Assembly (NCBI RefSeq): GCF_900455735.1
Contig: NZ_UAUI01000005.1
Location: 109,253 to 173,252 of the forward strand
Direction of reading: 5' to 3'
DNA: 64,000 bases
Origin: Rhodococcus wratislaviensis
GTDB taxonomy: Bacteria; Actinomycetota; Actinomycetes; Mycobacteriales; Mycobacteriaceae
Numbering within the stretch: the first letter of the stretch is position 1; every line of letters starts with the position of its first letter. Both the position numbers and the translations under genes were made by a program. The notes beneath the pieces were generated by a model that saw only the letters and a list, made by a program, of their open reading frames with translations, was not told where the DNA came from and did not search any database. Positions 35,975 through 44,723 of this stretch are shown here, piece by piece.

Positions 35975-36753
35975 CGTGTGCTCCCGTGCAGGCTGTTCGA
36001 GATCTGGGCGACGTACTCGGTGTATTTCGGGTCGAATCGCAGTCCGGGGCTTCGTGGGTGAGGGAAGTCGATGTCGATGACCGAGGCGATTCGCCCGGGC
36101 CGCGCGGTCATGACGACGACCCGGTTGGCGAGGTACACCGCCTCCGACACCGAGTGGGTGACGAACATCGACGTGAACCCCTTGTTGCTGTACAGCCTGT
36201 GGAGTTCGACCTGCATGTCGAGCCTGGTCATCTCGTCGAGTGCGCCGAACGGCTCGTCGAGCAGCATGACCTCGGGTGCGAGCGTGAGGGCGCGGGCGAG
36301 GGAGACGCGCATCTTCATTCCGCCGGACAGTGACCGGGGTAGCTGGTCGGCGAAGCCGTCCAGTCCGACGGCGGTGATGGCCTCGGCCGCGCGTGCCTTC
36401 CGGACCGCCGCGTCGCCGCGGCCGAGCTCGGCCGAGAGTTCCACGTTGGCGCGCACGGTCCGCCAGGGCAGCAGCGTGGGTTCCTGGAAGATGAACCCGA
36501 CGGAGTCGGTGGCCAGGGCCACGGATCCTTCGGTCGGACGTTCCAGTCCCGCTGCCATTCTCAGCAGTGTCGACTTCCCGCAGCCGGAAGGCCCGACGAC
36601 GGCGACGAAGTCGCCGCGGTGGACGTCGAGGTCGATGCCGTCCAGTGCGATTGTTCCCGTGTCGAACCGTTTGACGACAGTGCTGAAGGCGATCGCGACG
36701 TCCCGTGTGAGCCGGCGTGCGTCGACGTCCAGTGTCGTGTCGGCGAGTTTCAT
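35971..36753 (-). CDS. ABC importer ATP-binding protein (SsuB/TauB type)
   Basis: A 260-residue cytoplasmic ATPase. Walker A is VVGPSGCGKSTLLR, the Q-loop GFIFQEPTLLPWRTV, the signature LSGGMKMRVSLARAL, Walker B VMLLDEPFGALDEMTR and the H-loop VTHSVSEAVYLANRV. ATG 36753 has CTGGAGGTTGGG just upstream; ATG 36780 and 36822 are in frame but less likely. It is the first gene of the minus-strand unit ATPase-permease-oxygenase (-GntR) and divergent from the substrate-binding lipoprotein gene. Confidence 0.94.
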   Translation of the reverse strand: MKLADTTLDVDARRLTRDVAIAFSTVVKRFDTGTIALDGIDLDVHRGDFVAVVGPSGCGKSTLLRMAAGLERPTEGSVALATDSVGFIFQEPTLLPWRTVRANVELSAELGRGDAAVRKARAAEAITAVGLDGFADQLPRSLSGGMKMRVSLARALTLAPEVMLLDEPFGALDEMTRLDMQVELHRLYSNKGFTSMFVTHSVSEAVYLANRVVVMTARPGRIASVIDIDFPHPRSPGLRFDPKYTEYVAQISNSLHGSTR

Positions 36754-36775
36754 CCCAACCTCCAGGTCAGTGAAG

Positions 36776-36970
36776 TGCATGCAAAGAATCGATCTGTTCG
36801 GTGATAAGAGTCTGGATTGCATGCATGTCTGCCAGGTTGCAGAGTGTTAACACGCGGTGACATGTGGTCGATCTGGGGTGAAGTATCGACGAAAACGGGG
36901 TGATCATGATTGGGCAGCCTGCTGTTCACGTGAATGAAACAGAACAGATATTGCATGTAATCACGCCGCA
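36776..36970. promoter_or_regulatory. TGCATGCA-type inverted repeats in the divergent ABC importer control region
   Basis: TGCATGCA occurs at 36776-36783 and 36818-36825 (context ATTGCATGCATGT). TTGCATGTAA is at 36951-36960, with GCATGC again about ten bases later. The 344-bp gap between the divergent ATPase and binding-protein genes has no ORF and is unusually AT-rich here. These repeats are plausible operators for the local GntR regulator. Confidence 0.5.
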
Positions 36971-37097
36971 TGCAGACTTGGCGCACCGGTCGCCGACGCG
37001 CCTCTCGGCACCGAATTCCCTTGGTCGTCACGTGTGTTCACCGCACCTCCGCGGTACCCGGCGACGGCCGTCATCGATCGTGTTCGCGAGGAGAACA

Positions 37098-38276
37098 ATG
37101 AACCGCAACAGCAGGACCTTCCGGCAGGCGGGCATGTCCGCCGTCGTACTGGCCACACTCGGCCTCTCGGCGTGCAGTTCGTCCGACGGCGGCAGCGCCG
37201 CCGGGGTGCCCCTCGAACCCGCCGCCGAAGCGCAGAACCTCGCCGGGGTGTGCCCGGAGAACGTCGTGGTCCAGCTGCAGTGGCAGCCGCAGTCGGACAT
37301 GGGTGGGCTGTTCCGGATGCTCGGCCCCGGATATGCCGTCGACGCCGACGACAAGTCCGTGACCGGACCGCTGGTGGCAGGCGGCAAGGACACGGGTGTG
37401 GACCTGACGCTCCGCGCAGGCGGTCCGGCGATCGGCTTCCAGTCGGTGACGTCGCAGATGTACGTGGATGATTCGATCGCACTCGGCGTGGTTCACGGGG
37501 ACCAGGTGATCGCTGCCGCGGCGAGCCAACCGGTCGTGGCGGTGACGCCGCTGCTGAAGTACAGCCCGGCGATCCTGATGTGGGATCCGGAGACTCACCC
37601 GGACTGGCGGACGGTCGCCGACATCGGAAAGTCGGATGCCTCCGTGGTGGTCTCGAAGGAACAGCTGTTTCCCCAGTGGCTGGTGGCGCGGGGTCTGCTG
37701 AAGGAGTCGCAACTCGACACGAGTTACGACGGCGCCCCCTCCCGGTTCGTCGGGGATCCCGCCATCGCGCAACAGGGTTTCGCGAACTCGGAGCCGTACA
37801 CCTACGAGTACGAGACTCCCGCCTGGGACGAGCCGGTCGCGTACGACCTCCTGAAGGACTCGGGCTTCGACATCTACGCGTCCAACGTCTCCGTTCGCGC
37901 GGACAAGGTGGAATCGCTGACGCCGTGCCTGCAGAGGCTGGTGCCGATCATTCAGCAGTCCACCGCCGACTACGTCCTCGCTCCCGAGGCCACCAACGAG
38001 GCCATCGTGGACGTCGTGTCCCAGGACTCCTCGTTCTCGCCCTACACCGAGGGCGAGGCGGAGTTCAGTGCGCACCTGCTGAAGGACGAAGGGCTGATCG
38101 CGAACGAGGCCGACGGGTCCGTGGGGACGTACGACATGGCGCGAGTGCAGGGGACGGTCGACGAACTGAAACCGATCCTCGTCGCCGGGGGCGCCGCGAT
38201 CCCGGATTCGCTGACCGCGGAACAGATCTACACGAACCGGTTCACCGATCCCTCAATCGGGATCAGCTCTCCGTAA
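37098..38276 (+). CDS. ABC importer substrate-binding lipoprotein (NMT1/THI5-like)
   Basis: A 392-residue exported lipoprotein. The signal peptide ends with the lipobox LGLSACSS. The mature part has the type II periplasmic binding fold seen in NMT1/SsuA-like proteins (VVVQLQWQPQSDMGGLFRML, QSVTSQMYVDDSIALGVVHG, VAVTPLLKYSPAILMWDP, FANSEPYTYEYETPAWDEPV). The ligand is unknown. The start ATG 37098 follows GAGGAGAAC. It is transcribed divergently from the ATPase and permease genes it must serve. Its 3' end overlaps the convergent acyl-CoA synthetase gene by 14 bp. Confidence 0.88.
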   Translation: MNRNSRTFRQAGMSAVVLATLGLSACSSSDGGSAAGVPLEPAAEAQNLAGVCPENVVVQLQWQPQSDMGGLFRMLGPGYAVDADDKSVTGPLVAGGKDTGVDLTLRAGGPAIGFQSVTSQMYVDDSIALGVVHGDQVIAAAASQPVVAVTPLLKYSPAILMWDPETHPDWRTVADIGKSDASVVVSKEQLFPQWLVARGLLKESQLDTSYDGAPSRFVGDPAIAQQGFANSEPYTYEYETPAWDEPVAYDLLKDSGFDIYASNVSVRADKVESLTPCLQRLVPIIQQSTADYVLAPEATNEAIVDVVSQDSSFSPYTEGEAEFSAHLLKDEGLIANEADGSVGTYDMARVQGTVDELKPILVAGGAAIPDSLTAEQIYTNRFTDPSIGISSP

Positions 38277-39897
38277 CGTCCATCTCGATCAGGACGCGAC
38301 GCAGCAACTTGCCCGTCGCATTGCGGGGGAGTTCCTCGATGAAGATGATCTCGCGGGGCACCTTGTACCGCGCCAGGTTGGATTTGACGTGGGCCTTCAG
38401 CTCGTCGGCGTCCTTCGCGGACCCCGGACCGGGTACCACGAAAGCCCGGAGGCGATGGCCGAATTCGGAGTCCTCGACACCGATCACCGCGGCCTCGAGC
38501 ACGTCCCCGCGGTCGGCGAGCAGGTTCTCGACCTCCAGGGGGTAGACGTTCTCGCCGCCGGAGACGATCATGTCGTCGTCCCGGCCGTCCACGAAGAGGA
38601 GGCCGTTGCGGTCGAAGTGGCCGACGTCGCCGGTGGACAGCAGACCGTTGATGCGCTCCTTGTCGCGACCGTCGGTGTATCCGGAGAAGCTGAGACCACT
38701 GGCGACGAAGATCCGTCCGACGGTCTCGGGTTCGGTGATCCGTTGACTCGACTCGTCGTAGAGTTCCACGTGGCAGGTGACGGGTGCCCGCCCCGCGGTG
38801 CCCGGCGCCAGCGCAAGATCGGCCGGAGTCGCGACGGTGGCGACGGCGACCTCGGTGGAACCGTACAGGTTGTGGAGGACCTCGCCGAAGGCGGCGGTGG
38901 TGCGCTTGCAGAGATCGGGGGAGAGTGCGGACCCGGCCGCGAAGATGATCTTCAGGCTCGACGTGTCGTACTTGGCCAGCGTCCCCGGCCCGAGGTCGAT
39001 GATGCGCTGCAGCATGGTGGGAACGACGACCAGCGTGTCGCACCGGTGCTTCTCGACCAGGCGGATCGTGTTCTCCGGATCGAACTTGCGGTGCATCACC
39101 ACGGTCTGGCCCAGTGCCAGCGCGAGTGCGAACTGGGAGACTCCGGTCCCGTGGAACGCGGGGGCCGCCATCATCATCGTCTGCCCGCGTCGCAGCGGAA
39201 CCCGGTCGAGGAACTGGGCCGACGCGAGCGGCGACGTGTGTCCGCGGGGAGCGCCCTTCGGGGTGCCCGTGGTGCCGCTGGTGAGGAGGACGAATCCGCC
39301 CTGCGTGGACGGCGCGGGCAGCGAACCGCGGTCTCGATCCTTCATCACGTCGTCGAGTGTGCGGACCTCGGACGTCGAATCGTCCTCCGCCCAGGAGCGA
39401 TAGGCGATGACCTCGTCGGGGAGGGCCTCGGCGACCGCGTGGAACTCGTCGTCGTACACGAAGGCCTGAACCTGCTCGCGGGCGGCGACGTCGACGAGCT
39501 GGGGCCGGGCGAACCCGGTGTTCATCAGCACCAGTTTGGTGCCGTTCTTGGCGGCGGCGAGCATCGTGAGGACCAGGCCGCGATGATTACGGCACATACA
39601 TCCCATGACGGAACCGGGTGTGATGCCGTCGGCCTGCCACGCCCGCACGAGGGCGTTGGACTGTTCCTCGATGTCGGCGTAGGTGAGCGGTCCGCGCTCG
39701 TCGATCAGGGCCACCGCATCCAGCCCGGCCTCGGCGTTCGCGTGGACGGGCCCGGCGAACGGACCGTACTTCCGCACGGCCAGGATCGATCGGACGCCCT
39801 GGTCGACGCGGGGAAAGGGAACGAGGCCTGCGCGGTTCATCACCCGCACAGCTCCCACGGTGTCCGTGATCTTGGTGAGGAAATGCTGAGCTGGCAT
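38263..39897 (-). CDS. AMP-binding acyl-CoA synthetase (FadD-like)
   Basis: A 544-residue adenylating enzyme. The P-loop-like motif is LLTSGTTGTPKGAPRGHTSP, then NLYGSTEVAVATVA and STGDVGHFDRNGLLFVDGRD. The C-terminal catalytic Lys is in LPRNATGKLLRRVL. It should activate a fatty or other carboxylic acid to its CoA thioester; chain length cannot be read from sequence. It is followed on the same strand only by the convergent binding-protein gene. Two acyl-CoA dehydrogenase genes lie just upstream on the same strand, suggesting a shared catabolic role, although a strong hairpin (40021-40052) separates them. Confidence 0.92.
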   Translation of the reverse strand: MPAQHFLTKITDTVGAVRVMNRAGLVPFPRVDQGVRSILAVRKYGPFAGPVHANAEAGLDAVALIDERGPLTYADIEEQSNALVRAWQADGITPGSVMGCMCRNHRGLVLTMLAAAKNGTKLVLMNTGFARPQLVDVAAREQVQAFVYDDEFHAVAEALPDEVIAYRSWAEDDSTSEVRTLDDVMKDRDRGSLPAPSTQGGFVLLTSGTTGTPKGAPRGHTSPLASAQFLDRVPLRRGQTMMMAAPAFHGTGVSQFALALALGQTVVMHRKFDPENTIRLVEKHRCDTLVVVPTMLQRIIDLGPGTLAKYDTSSLKIIFAAGSALSPDLCKRTTAAFGEVLHNLYGSTEVAVATVATPADLALAPGTAGRAPVTCHVELYDESSQRITEPETVGRIFVASGLSFSGYTDGRDKERINGLLSTGDVGHFDRNGLLFVDGRDDDMIVSGGENVYPLEVENLLADRGDVLEAAVIGVEDSEFGHRLRAFVVPGPGSAKDADELKAHVKSNLARYKVPREIIFIEELPRNATGKLLRRVLIEMDVTES

Positions 39898-40020
39898 GGA
39901 GAACCCCTCCGGCTGCAGTGACGGATTTCCCGTTCAGCGTAGATGAAGACGACGGTCCAGCCACGCGGTCCGGCGAAGCCGGACGCTCGCGGTGACGCGC
40001 AGCCGAATCCGGCACGAAGA

Positions 40021-40052
40021 AGCCCCCGCCGCAGGTGAGCGCGGCGGGGGCT
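40021..40052 (-). terminator. Hairpin terminator after the acyl-CoA dehydrogenase pair
   Basis: AGCCCCCGCCGC (40021-40032) pairs with GCGGCGGGGGCT (40041-40052): 12 bp, 8-nt loop. On the minus strand TTCTTCG follows. It starts 31 bp past the stop of the downstream dehydrogenase gene. The remainder of the 39898-40082 gap shows nothing else. Confidence 0.75.
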
Positions 40053-40082
40053 ACACCCCTCGATGAAAGTCCTCTCGAACTG

Positions 40083-41288
40083 CTACTTCAGCTCGGCGGA
40101 CGACTTTCCGAGCAGACGGCGAGCGACGATGAGCTGCTGGATCTGCTGCGTTCCCTCGAAGATGTCGAGGATCTTGGAATCGCGCGCCCATTTCTCGAGC
40201 AGCGGGCGCTCCGAGTAGCCCAAGGTGCCGGCGAGTTCGACGGCCTTGAGGGAGATGGCGGTTCCGGTGCGACCGGCCTTCGCCTTCGACATGGATGCCT
40301 CGAGTGAGTTCGGCTTCTTGTTGTCCGCCATCCATGTTGCGCGCAGCGCGAGCAGGTAGGCGGCTTCCCAGTCGGCCTCGAGCTGCAGGAACTCGGCGGC
40401 GGCCGCGTGCTGGTTGTACGCGGGAGTGTCGTAGGAGATCTCCACACCGGCGTCGGAGAGGATGCTGCGCAGTTCCTCGAGTGCGGCGCGGCCGAGGCCG
40501 ACCGCCATGCCGGCGACGATCGGACGGGTGTTGTCGAACGTCTGCATGACGCCGGCGAAGCCCTTCTCGACGTTGACCTCCGGCGTGCCGAGCAGGTTGT
40601 CCTTGGGGATCCGGCAGTCCTGCAGCAGCAGTACCGCGGTGTCGGACGCCTTGATGCCCAGCTTGTGCTCGAGGCGGGCGACGCTCAGACCCGGCGCGTC
40701 CCGCGGGACGACGAACGACTTGATCGCGGCGCGGCCCTTCGTCTTGTCGACGGTGGCCCACACGACGATGTGCGTGGAGCGCTCGCCGGCGGTGACGAAG
40801 ATCTTCTCTCCGTTGAGCACGTACTCGTCGCCGTCGAGCACCGCCGTGGTGGTGACGGCGGCGGAGTCGGAACCGAAACCGGGTTCGGTGATGGCCATCG
40901 ACGCCCACACCTTGCCGAAACGCTCGAGCTGCTCGTCGGTGGCGACGGCGGCGATGGCCGAGTTGCCGAGGCCCTGGTACGGGATCGCCAGTGTGAGACC
41001 CACGTCGCCCCAGCAGGTTTCGATGACGTTCATCAGCGACGACATGTTGCCGCCGTTGACGTTCCCGATGACCTTCGGCTCGTCGCCCCGTCCGAGGGCG
41101 GCGCCGGCCGCGCCCTTACCGGAGTCGTTGAGTCCCTCCACCATGGCGGCCATGGTGTCGAGTTCCTTGGGGTAGGCGTGCTCCGCGAGATCGTACTTGC
41201 GGGAGATCGGCCGGAAGATTTCCGCGGCGACCTGGTGCGCCTGATTCGCGGAGGCTTTGAGCTTCTTGGGAAGTTCGAGGTTGATCAT
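40083..41288 (-). CDS. Acyl-CoA dehydrogenase, catalytic-type subunit
   Basis: A 401-residue flavoenzyme introducing a 2,3-double bond in acyl-CoA. Characteristic motifs: WASMAITEPGFGSDSAAV (FAD/substrate loop), LNGEKIFVTAGERS and SKILDIFEGTQQIQQL, the last carrying the usual catalytic Glu and FAD contact. Start ATG 41288 has AAGGAAA upstream. It lies 29 bp after a second dehydrogenase gene with an atypical short C-terminus. Paired dehydrogenase genes like this make heterotetramers in actinobacterial sterol and fatty-acid catabolism, so a heteromer is a reasonable inference. Confidence 0.92.
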   Translation of the reverse strand: MINLELPKKLKASANQAHQVAAEIFRPISRKYDLAEHAYPKELDTMAAMVEGLNDSGKGAAGAALGRGDEPKVIGNVNGGNMSSLMNVIETCWGDVGLTLAIPYQGLGNSAIAAVATDEQLERFGKVWASMAITEPGFGSDSAAVTTTAVLDGDEYVLNGEKIFVTAGERSTHIVVWATVDKTKGRAAIKSFVVPRDAPGLSVARLEHKLGIKASDTAVLLLQDCRIPKDNLLGTPEVNVEKGFAGVMQTFDNTRPIVAGMAVGLGRAALEELRSILSDAGVEISYDTPAYNQHAAAAEFLQLEADWEAAYLLALRATWMADNKKPNSLEASMSKAKAGRTGTAISLKAVELAGTLGYSERPLLEKWARDSKILDIFEGTQQIQQLIVARRLLGKSSAELK

Positions 41289-41317
41289 GACAGTTTCCTT
41301 AGTTCGAATCCGGCCGC

Positions 41318-42724
41318 TCAGATCAGGACGATGCCCTCGGCGACGCCGATGGCGCGCAGATCGCGGTACCAGCGCTCCACGGGATGCTCCTTGGTGTAAC
41401 CGTGGCCACCGAGCAGCTGGACGCCGTCGAGGCCGATCTGCATGCCCTTCTCGGACGCCAGCTTTCGGGCGAGGGCCGATTCGCGGGCGAAGGAGAGCCC
41501 CTGCTCGGCGCGTGAGGCCCCGCGCAACGTCACCAGACGCAGGCCGTCGAGTTCGATGCCGATGTTCGCGACCATGAACGCGACCGCCTGACGGTTGCTG
41601 ATCGGTTCGCCGAACGCGACCCGCTCGTTGACGTACGGGATCACGTAGTCGAGAACGGCCTGTCCGGTTCCGACCGCGAGCGACGCCCAGCCCAGGCGGG
41701 CCAGCCGGATGGCGTCGGCGTACTCGGCCTTCCGCACGTCGGCGTCGGCGTCGCCGAGCAGACCCGACTCGGGCACGGCGACGTCGGTCAGGTTGAGCCG
41801 GCCGAGGCCCGCGGCGCGCAGACCCATGCTGGGGTCCGCCTCGACGACGAGCCCCTTCGTGTCGGCCTCGACGATGAAGAAGGAGGGCTTGCCGTCGAGT
41901 TCGGCTGCCACGATGAACAGCTCCGACGAGGCGGCGGCGGGAACGAGGCTCTTGACGCCGTTGAGCTTGTACCCGCTGGGGGAGCGAACCGCCTTGGTCT
42001 GCAACGCGAACGGATCGAACAGTGCGCGGGGCTCGTTGACGACCACGGCGGCGTTCGGAACCTGCTCGCCCGTGAACGAGGGCAGGTAGGTCTTCTGCTG
42101 GGAGTCGGTGCCCCACTGGGTGAGGGCGACGGCAACGCCGCTCGGTGCGAGGATCGGCAGGGCGAGTCCCATGTCGCCGTGGGCGAGAGCCTCGGCGACG
42201 AGGGAGTTGGTGACGGCCCCGCGCTCGCTGGCGGCCCCGTCGAGTTCCTCGGGGACGTTGATGAGGGTGATGCCGAGTTCGGCGGCGCGCTTCACGAGGT
42301 CCGCCGGGGCGGCGGCCGCAGCGTCGGCGTCGTGGCCCGCGGGTCGCAGGATCTCGGCCGCGAACTCACGCACGGTCTCGACGATCATCTGCTGCTCGTC
42401 GCTCGGGGTGAGATCGAAGTAGCCGGCCTTGGCGGTCGGGTTGTCGGGGAGGCGCTTCGGCGCACCGCCGCCGGACACCTTCTGGAACCCGCGGGTCGCG
42501 GCGCCGAGCGTCTTGAAGCCGGTCTTCGTGCCTTCGTAGGTCACCCGGTCGATCGTCTGGCGCAGGTTGTACTTCTCGGCCAGATCGGAACCGGTGATCT
42601 TGGTCAGCACGCGCATCGCGGCACCCATGGCGTCGCGCTTGACCGGATTCAGTCCGACGGCGGACGTGTCGCGGGGCTTCCGCTTCGCGCTGTCGTTGGG
42701 GGCAACAGTGTCTTGCTTGCTCAT
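41318..42724 (-). CDS. Acyl-CoA dehydrogenase-like protein with N-terminal extension
   Basis: A 468-residue paralogue. About 110 residues precede the dehydrogenase fold (SAVGLNPVKRDAMGAAMRVL, then DLTPSDEQQMIVETVREFA where the normal domain begins). The fold then continues with GITLINVPEELDGAASERG, PILAPSGVAVALTQWG and LDGVQLLGGHGYTKEHPVER. The protein stops at AEGIVLI, so the terminal helix that normally follows the EGT motif is missing. The middle FAD/substrate loop is also atypical (NAAVVVNEPRALFDP instead of AxTEPxxGSD). It is likely a structural or regulatory partner of the neighbouring enzyme. ATG 42724 is chosen; GTG 42730 is two codons upstream. Confidence 0.88.
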   Translation of the reverse strand: MSKQDTVAPNDSAKRKPRDTSAVGLNPVKRDAMGAAMRVLTKITGSDLAEKYNLRQTIDRVTYEGTKTGFKTLGAATRGFQKVSGGGAPKRLPDNPTAKAGYFDLTPSDEQQMIVETVREFAAEILRPAGHDADAAAAAPADLVKRAAELGITLINVPEELDGAASERGAVTNSLVAEALAHGDMGLALPILAPSGVAVALTQWGTDSQQKTYLPSFTGEQVPNAAVVVNEPRALFDPFALQTKAVRSPSGYKLNGVKSLVPAAASSELFIVAAELDGKPSFFIVEADTKGLVVEADPSMGLRAAGLGRLNLTDVAVPESGLLGDADADVRKAEYADAIRLARLGWASLAVGTGQAVLDYVIPYVNERVAFGEPISNRQAVAFMVANIGIELDGLRLVTLRGASRAEQGLSFARESALARKLASEKGMQIGLDGVQLLGGHGYTKEHPVERWYRDLRAIGVAEGIVLI

Positions 42725-42768
42725 GATCACCAGCTGTTTCTCGGTGTTCGGGCGTGGACACGATCTAT

Positions 42769-42807
42769 CTTACTCAGCAGTAAGGTTGGTGTCTACTATT
42801 GAGTAAG
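42769..42807. promoter_or_regulatory. Tandem TACT-N4-AGTA operators at the acyl-CoA dehydrogenase promoter
   Basis: CTTACT-CAGC-AGTAAG (42769-42784) and TACT-ATTG-AGTA (42794-42805) share the same half-sites, with centres 23 bp apart. They lie 45-80 bp upstream of the dehydrogenase start, between the divergent histidine-kinase and dehydrogenase genes. The form suits a TetR-family repressor, but none is encoded nearby. Confidence 0.6.
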
Positions 42808-42861
42808 TTCGGGTGGATGTGACCTTCGGGGGAAACGTCCAGGCTCCTGCTCGGGGAGGAG

Positions 42862-44091
42862 GTGGCGGCGAATCCACTCACCTACGGTGAAGCGGTGATC
42901 GAGATCCCCGCGATTCGTCGGCTGCGTCCCCTCATACGTCTCGCGCCCCTCCTGCTCGTGCCGTTGCTGCTGCTGGCGAGCACGTTCCCCGGCGAGTACC
43001 GCGTACCCCCGAGCTACTGGCTGCTCGCGATGACGGCCGCAGTCGTGTTCGCCGCCGGGGGCCGGTGGCCGCTGGCGGTGTCGATCGTCACGTCCGTGCT
43101 CGCGGTTCCGATGTTCGCGGCGCACGCCTGGGGGCTCTCCGAATTGGTCCCCTACCTCGGCGCGGTCGCACTGGTCGACGTCGCGATGCGCGCCCGGCGG
43201 GCGCCGGCGATCCTCGCCGCCACGCTCTGCTGGACGGCGGCGGTGGTGGCAGGTCTCCGGTGGGACTCCTACGGCACGTTCTGGCGGGTTGCCACCGTCG
43301 TGTCCACCGTCGCGTACGTCGGACTGCCGCTGCTGCTCGGTCTCTATCTGCGCGCGCAACGAGATCTCGCCGCGACGTACCGGCTGCGCGCCGCCGAAGC
43401 CGAATCGCGCCGGCTGGAGGACCGGTCCCGCGCCGTGGTCGCCGAGCGCAACGCGCTGGCACGGGAACTGCACGATCTCGTCGCGCACCACATGGCGTCG
43501 ATCGTGCTCCGGATCGGGGTGGCGCAGCACGTGCTGACGGATGTGGACGACCGCACGAGTTCGGTGCTCGAGGACGTGCACCGCACCGCGTCCGATGCCC
43601 TCGCCGACATCCGGCGGCTGCTCGTCGCGTTGCGCGACCCTTCGATGGGCGACGTGGCGCTGGTGGAACCCGAAGCGCTGTCGATCGAGATCGCCGCTGC
43701 GGTCGACCGCACGCGGGCGGCGGGCTTCCCGGTGTCGGCGGAGATCGACGCCGGCATCGGCCGGCTCGACGCGATCGGCCGGCTGACCCTCCTGCGTGTG
43801 GTGCAGGAATCGCTGACGAATGCGATGCGGCACTCCACTCCCGGTGGTGCCGTGTCCGTGACACTCGAACCGAACGCCGGCGGAATCGCTCTGCGGGTGA
43901 CCAGCACCGGCCACCGCGCCACCCCCGCGGATCACTCGGAGGGGCACGGCATCATCGGCATGGGCGAACGGGTGGAACTCGCGGGCGGCACCCTCGGAGT
44001 GACGGATACCGTGAACGGGTGGGTGGTCGATGCCTGGCTGCCCGGTCGTGTCGGCGACGACACCGGCACGAATGAGGTTGTGGGCCAGTGA
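42862..44091 (+). CDS. NarL-type sensor histidine kinase (HisKA_3)
   Basis: A 409-residue membrane sensor. About five N-terminal transmembrane helices (LIRLAPLLLVPLLLLAS, YWLLAMTAAVVFAAG, LLLGLYL) leave little extracytoplasmic domain. The dimerisation/phosphoacceptor helix is RNALARELHDLVAHHMASIV with the phosphorylated His, and the ATPase domain has VVQESLTNAMRHSTPGGAV (N box) and GHGIIGMGERVELAGG. GTG 42862 is used; GTG 42895 is a shorter alternative. It is coupled to the response-regulator gene by GTGA. The signal is unknown. Confidence 0.9.
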   Translation: MAANPLTYGEAVIEIPAIRRLRPLIRLAPLLLVPLLLLASTFPGEYRVPPSYWLLAMTAAVVFAAGGRWPLAVSIVTSVLAVPMFAAHAWGLSELVPYLGAVALVDVAMRARRAPAILAATLCWTAAVVAGLRWDSYGTFWRVATVVSTVAYVGLPLLLGLYLRAQRDLAATYRLRAAEAESRRLEDRSRAVVAERNALARELHDLVAHHMASIVLRIGVAQHVLTDVDDRTSSVLEDVHRTASDALADIRRLLVALRDPSMGDVALVEPEALSIEIAAAVDRTRAAGFPVSAEIDAGIGRLDAIGRLTLLRVVQESLTNAMRHSTPGGAVSVTLEPNAGGIALRVTSTGHRATPADHSEGHGIIGMGERVELAGGTLGVTDTVNGWVVDAWLPGRVGDDTGTNEVVGQ

Positions 44092-44723
44092 TACGGGTAC
44101 TGATAGTCGACGACCAGCGGCTCGTCCGCGCCGGACTGCGGATGTTGTGTGAGGCGACGGACGACATCGAGGTGGTCGGCGAGGCGTCCAACGGACTGGA
44201 CGCGGTCCGGCTGGTGGCCGAGTGCCCACCCGACGTGATCCTGATGGACCTGCGCATGCCGGGACTCGACGGGATCGCGGCGACCCGGCAGATCGCGAGC
44301 TCACACCCGGCGGTGAAGGTTCTGGTTCTCACCACGTTCGACGACGACGACCACTTCTATCCCGCACTGGCCGCGGGGGCAGCCGGATTCCTCGTCAAGG
44401 ACACCGATCCCGCCGAACTCCTGAACGCGATTCGCCGGACGGCGGCCGGTGACACGATCTTCACCCCCGCGCTCCTTCGCCGCCTCGTCGACCGGGCGCT
44501 GGACACCGCACCTCCGGACGAGCGCTCCTCGACGTCGGTCGCACTGACCGGGCGGGAGAGAGAAGTGCTGACGCTGGTGGGGGAAGGGCTGGGCAATCAG
44601 GAGATCGCGGCCCGCCTCTACATCGGGGTCACGACGGTGAAGACGCACGTGGCGAACCTGATGGAGAAGACGGGCTGCGACAACCGGGTTCGGCTGGCCG
44701 TGTTCGCCCACACCCGGCTCTAG
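44088..44723 (+). CDS. NarL/FixJ-type response regulator
   Basis: A 211-residue regulator. The receiver domain has the acidic pair VLIVDDQRLV, the phosphoacceptor Asp in VILMDLRMPGLDG, Thr in VLTTFD and Lys in FLVKDTD. The C-terminal LuxR helix-turn-helix is LTGREREVLTLVGEGLGNQE and VTTVKTHVANLMEKTG. It is partnered with the kinase directly upstream (GTGA overlap, GTG start). Its TAG stop shares CTAG (44720-44723) with the convergent multicopper oxidase gene. Confidence 0.94.
   Translation: MIRVLIVDDQRLVRAGLRMLCEATDDIEVVGEASNGLDAVRLVAECPPDVILMDLRMPGLDGIAATRQIASSHPAVKVLVLTTFDDDDHFYPALAAGAAGFLVKDTDPAELLNAIRRTAAGDTIFTPALLRRLVDRALDTAPPDERSSTSVALTGREREVLTLVGEGLGNQEIAARLYIGVTTVKTHVANLMEKTGCDNRVRLAVFAHTRL

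Noticed and set aside
42895..44091. Copper-sensing two-component system controlling the multicopper oxidase
   Set aside because: The kinase and regulator are NarL-type, not the OmpR-type CusRS/CopRS, and the genes are convergent. The link is only proximity.
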